Position numbers and translations under genes: made by a program. The notes under the pieces are model-generated. The model worked only from the letters and a program-made list of their open reading frames with translations, was not told the origin of the DNA and made no database searches. 64,000 nt of DNA from Phyto melanocephala. Its lineage: Eukaryota > Arthropoda > Insecta > Diptera > Rhinophoridae. Every line of letters starts with the position of its first letter. The first letter of the stretch is position 1. Positions 59,377-64,000 of this stretch are shown here, in pieces. The stretch covers positions 145,950,223-146,014,222 of the forward strand of contig OW799233.1 in assembly GCA_941918925.1 (NCBI GenBank), written 5' to 3'.

Positions 59377-60226
59377 TTATACCCTTCACACAGTGAAAAA
59401 GGGTATATATAGGTTTGTCATTCCGTGTGAAATTTCTACAATTTTCATTTCCGACCCCATAAAGTATATATTTTCTGAAAGCTTATGAATAGGGGAGTCG
59501 ATTAAGCTCTGTCAGTCTGTCCGTCTGACCGTCTGTCCATGTGTATGTTGAAATCAACTTTTTGAAGCCCCCAGACATCGCTTGGACCCGGGTAAGGTAT
59601 TAAAATATCAGAAATATTCGGGAGTAGATCGGTATTGAAAATCAGAAACATCGGTACATAAACACCTGAGATATGAGCAAAAACCCACGACCACCTCGAT
59701 TTTTTTTCACAAAAACAACATTACAACAACAACATACAAACATGCATACTGGTTAGAGTAACCGTGGCATTGAATCCCAGCTGAGCCAAAAAAAAATTTT
59801 TTATATTTTTTTTAAATTTTTTTTTAAATTTTTATTAAAATTTTTTTTTTTATTTTTTTTTTATTTTTTTTTTTTTATTTTTTATTTAATATATTATTTA
59901 TAATTTTATTTTTTTTATATTTTTTTTTTAATTTTTTTTTGTTTTATATTTATTATTTATATTAATTATTTTTTTTAAAATTTTTTTTTTAAATTTTTTT
60001 TTTTTTAATTTTTTTTAAATTTTTTTTTATTTTTTTTTAAATTTTTTTTTAGTTTTATATATGTTTTTATATATGTGTGTTTTGTACATACATACGTATG
60101 TATGTTTGTACATACATACGTATTTCATATGGGATGAATGGTGATACAAACTACTGTTATTGCATGACTACACGTTGTGAAGGGTATATAAGATTCGGCA
60201 CGGCCGAATATAGCGCTATTACTGGT
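59377..60226 (+). mobile_element. Helentron-like repeat, full copy with 3' hairpin
   Basis: It starts tatacccttcacacagtgaaaaagggtat and ends gtatataagATTCGGCACGGCCGAATatagcgctattactggtt. It is the reverse-oriented counterpart of the 686-1536 copy, including a long T-rich tract (about 59788-60058) where that copy is A-rich. It has no coding capacity. Confidence 0.65.
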
Positions 60227-61906
60227 TTTATTTATAGCCGATTTTTGCCGCCTACCAGTGTAACTTATGAAAAGGCACTTAATCTAGAATACTTGATTAA
60301 CATTCTAAATAAGAAAAATTTAAATATTTAAGACATATTTCTGAAGATTGTATAATATCCAGAAATTCAGAAATAATTTAACCACAGCTTTATTTAATAA
60401 ATAAGCCTAGATGATTTTTGAAGTCAAGGCAAATTTGCAGAAATTTAAATGCTAAGATCTCAAATTTTAAAAGAATGCTCTTAAACGGGCTTTTAATAAC
60501 GAAGCTGAAAACGGAGGTGATTTAAAAAAAAATCATTTTCCATACTTAGTGTAAAAAAATTTAATTTTGTTTAAACGAAAGCTTAGAAATAAAAATATAA
60601 ATTAGAAAAAACAAATACAACCCAATGGTAATTTATTTCAATTTGTAGAAACATAAATCTCCCATTAGATTTTATTGAAAACCCTTTAAGTTCTTATTAA
60701 CTATTAATTTATAAAATAATAAATCACAACCTGAGGCCATAGCTAGAAATTTATTTAACTTAATAAAATATATATTTCAATTTTCTATTTTTTTTTTAAC
60801 ATAAATTACATGTATATGTGAAATTCAACAGATGATTTTTTATTACTGCCAGCATAAATACTTATATACACACATACAAACGTATAAAAGTTAATATAAA
60901 TATTTTCGCTTATGGGCAATTAGGGGATTATCATAACATAATAGTGGCATTAAAAATAAAAGTGAAAGGTATAGATATAACTTTAAAACTATTTGCAGTA
61001 ATAAGACCTAAATCGATGTAGCCGCAAAACAATTATTAAAAACACCCAAAACGTTAATAAAAAAAACCATTTTATTTTCGTTTATATATGGCTCAATATA
61101 TCCGGTAACTGTGCGTTGTATTCAATTCTCTAAGTGGTAGTAAAGATAATCATAATGTAGCATTTTTTATATTTTCTATATATAATTTAGATACTTATTA
61201 AATATTCCTTGGTGACAAATAAATAAGCATTTATGCACACGAATACAATAAATATACATACATATAAATGCCTATATATTTGTATTTATATATATGTATG
61301 TTAGTATTACAAAGTAACTGTAACTATGAACCTATTAAAAGTATCAATACAAATAGATGGAATAAAACATAACATACAGAGATACTGCAGTAGCATTAAA
61401 GTCATAGACATAAATTGTTAGAATAGTAGCGAAGTAAGTACATACTCAGTAATGTTTTACACACTTGCGGAGATATATATATAAGTCATTAGATACTACC
61501 ATGCTAGCAATTATTTTCACATATAAAAATGTCATTTATTACTACATTTATAAGTTGGCTTATTGCAATAAAAAGATATTGCAATTATAAAACTAATCAC
61601 TTACACGAAAATTTTATCCACATAAAATTTTACTAAATGAGGAATATGCAACTGTAACTTTACAATATAAACAATATAAAAACACAAGAATTTTAATCTT
61701 TATTTCGACAACTGGTTTACATCAGTAAGTCTTCTTATTGCGTTGAAGGAAATTAGCATATTTTGAGCAGGTAAAAATCGGGTAAGCAGTGGCCAGTTTC
61801 TTTCAGATGCTGAAATTAAAAAAAAAACGGGGAAAAGGATCTTTTGACGTATGTCTAAAGTGGTTTGACAATAAATCAGTTTTGCTAGCATATTTGTGTA
61901 TAGACC

Positions 61907-62412
61907 ACCACCCTGTTAAGGGAGCTCCTGGAGCTGTACAAGGTTAACCACCGCTTAAGGAAATTGTACATAAGAATCTTCTATTGGTGCCTAGGAACAT
62001 CCGTTACAAATGCTTGGTTGCTTTCAAGAGAACATCTTTGTCTACTTCAACCCAGCCAGAAACATATTCCATTAATACGATTTCAACTGGAAATTGTTAA
62101 TGCACTTTTGCAATATAGTTCCGTTTCTGAAGATTCCATCCAAAGAAAAAGAGGTCGACCATCGCATTTGGAAAAAAATAATTCAATGGTATCTCTCCCT
62201 CGAGCAGTGTGTCTTCGCAGAGCAGCAAAAAATATAGGTTCCAACCAAACCCTCCAGGTACAAAACGGTGTGATAAAGTGGATTATTGGGTAGTATTTGG
62301 CGAAAAAGGTTGCTGCAGATTATGCAAAACAGGAACTCTAATGTCCAAATGTCTTAAATGTCATCTTTACTGTAATAATAACGAAAATTGTTTTTTCTCC
62401 TTTCATACTTAG
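61907..62412 (+). pseudogene. 5'-truncated piggyBac-like transposase C-terminus
   Basis: The frame reads TTLLRELLELYKVNHRLRKL, then IRIFYWCLGTSVTNAWLLSR, the core helix region after the third catalytic Asp. A frameshift near 62209 moves it to CCRLCKTGTLMSKCLKCHLY and CFFSFHT before a stop at 62410. The CxxC pattern is the piggyBac C-terminal cysteine-rich domain. About 220 bases on, aaagggTTAA (62630-62637) may be the 3' end of the element. It is a different lineage from the other piggyBac-like copies here. Confidence 0.75.
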
Positions 62413-63538
62413 ATTTTAAAATAATTCAGTAAAACTTAATACGGCTATAATTACGAAACAAGATTTTTTTATATAGCACAATTACCCAACGTTGCTCACA
62501 AGCAACTTTCTCTACCGCCCAAACGAATGGGCGTGGCAACTTGAATTTTTGGCCAGACACTCCTTAAGTGACTACAAAATGATTAAAAGTAAAACAAATA
62601 AGGAATACAGATAAATAGTTGGGGTCGAAAGGGTTAATATTTTTCCAACACGTAAGTCCAAAAACTAGTTCTCTGATTATATGCAAAAAACCTTATTAAA
62701 ATAACCATAATTGCAATTTGGACTGACATAGAAATCAGATATTCAAAGAAAACAAATCAAATACTTGTTTAAATAAGATGGTCATTTTATAACGAATTTT
62801 ATTAAAATCACGTAGTTGGTATTGCAGACGCGAAACCTTTCTTCCCAATATCGAAAAATTTTGAAGCAAAAGCACTGCCACATTTTCGTTGATATTTAAT
62901 TAAATTTTGCTTTTGGATACAAATTGCTTTTCGGGTAACAGTAAAGAAAATTAATCCTATACTTTAGATGTGTATATTATTTTTGTACAGCACCATTTTC
63001 TGTCTCCATAAGACACATTAAATATCTTTGCTATGGATTGAGAACATAAGTGTTATATCATAATTTATAGTTACACGCATTGCGTTGTACTTCACCGATA
63101 AGCAAGTTTATGTTTATTAATAACAAGCACTTATTTTAAGTTTATATATAAGATAATACGATATAATCGTACAGGATAAGCAAAAGTCAATAATAATTTG
63201 AAATCTTATTTCAAATCAGCATGCAAATTAACTATCGGTATTCCACTAATTTTGGATCTTAAGTCAAATTATGAACTACGAGCGCGATCGTAATTTTAAA
63301 ATTGTTTTTAGTATTTCCACAACAAGGAGTTCAGAAACCTCAAACGTTAGACTCAAATTACTACCGCGTTTGTTTATTGCGACTGTGCCCCAAAGCTTAG
63401 TTTTTAAAACATCAAATAATTCGGTCAGTACTTCTTTCAGTTTATTTCAGAATATATAATCATAATTTGACGAAATAAAAATATTATGTTTGCACATTCA
63501 ATTGAGTATTTTTTTTAATGTGTTGATATATACATACA

Positions 63539-63998
63539 TCTGTGGCAAAAAGAAAAAAATACTTAAGTCAATATATAAGCTAACATTATAACGAAAATTA
63601 AAAACTACCCTCTGGAAAACTTTATTTATTTTTTCTACATTATTTTTTAATTTATTTATTAATTTATTATTATTTACTATTTTCGAAAACTAAACAGAAA
63701 GATTTATTCGACAACTGAAGAGAAGGCAGAATAAAACTAAACAGAAGGCTGTAACGTAAACACCTATTGCCTATTTTTTACAACGAAAAATATCATTTGG
63801 AATAATAACTTATTTAAAATTATAATTTATCTTACTATATGTAAACTTATATGGTCATCAATGAATTCAGGGCGTAATTCATGTAATAGTCTTTATTTTT
63901 CAGGGAATCAGATTTTTAAAAATTAACTCAAACCTTTAAACTGCTTTCCGGAAAGACGATAGCAGCAGGCAGAAGCAGTTTTTCCTCATCACCACAGA
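63539..63998. mobile_element. Small inverted-repeat element (MITE-like), copy 2
   Basis: It begins TCTGTGGCAAAAAGAAAAAA and ends with accacaga, an inverted match to the start. The left end and the internal aaaaatatcatttggaataataa block repeat the element at 38401. It reaches the window edge, so the right boundary needs flanking sequence. Confidence 0.5.
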
Positions 63999-64000
63999 TA

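Larger units (their letters stand above)
49787..64000 (+). other. Downstream intron, at least 14 kb
   Basis: It starts gtaagt, phase 1. No exon with a transmembrane helix and the required phase was found, so the intron probably runs past the window. It holds microsatellites, two piggyBac-like fragments, two helentron-like repeats, a tRNA-like sequence and a small inverted-repeat element, all listed. The stretches 51754-54036, 54121-56759, 57476-59376, 60227-61906 and 62640-63538 are AT-rich with nothing recognisable apart from the splice-site candidate at 52628. Confidence 0.6.

Overview
The window is AT-rich insect DNA on a retrotransposon-poor but DNA-transposon-rich background. Small exons with GT/AG junctions, large repeat-filled introns and the repeat families (piggyBac-, Tc1/mariner- and helentron-like) point to a higher fly, probably a calyptrate such as a blow fly or house/stable fly. 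This placement is inference; no species can be named from the sequence alone.

One real gene is visible. It lies on the + strand and runs through the whole window. Six coding exons can be joined by exact splice phase (10458-10561, 16957-17116, 30600-30842, 30979-31104, 35139-38261, 49652-49786). They encode the end of an Ig-type ectodomain: one Ig domain (exons 1-2), a second Ig domain (exons 3-4) and a fibronectin type III (FN3) domain (exons 5-6). The sequence signatures match the Sidestep (Side) family of neuronal cell-surface proteins, which bind Beat-family receptors in axon guidance and synaptic partner choice. The signal peptide and earlier Ig domains must lie upstream of base 1. The transmembrane and cytoplasmic exons were not found before base 64000.

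The most striking observation is exon 5. The FN3 domain starts normally, is interrupted after its first strand by about 964 codons of Asn/Gln/Lys-rich, then acidic, then Asn/Asp- and Gly-rich sequence, and then resumes. The frame stays open for 3.1 kb of very AT-rich DNA and rejoins the conserved domain in frame. This is a giant low-complexity insert in an extracellular adhesion domain. It also carries a consensus furin-type site.

Everything else is intron or flank filled with mobile DNA. There are five piggyBac-like copies: one with clear TTAA-flanked ends, one apparently split by a nested insertion, and three fragments. There are several Tc1/mariner remnants and a family of hairpin-ended helentron/DINE-like repeats. 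There are three copies of a repeat with ~120-bp internal tandem units, several MITE-like elements with terminal inverted repeats, two tRNA-like (SINE-type) sequences, and minisatellites and microsatellites. All transposase reading frames are broken. A three-level nest (mariner inside helentron inside piggyBac) occupies 21652-25435.
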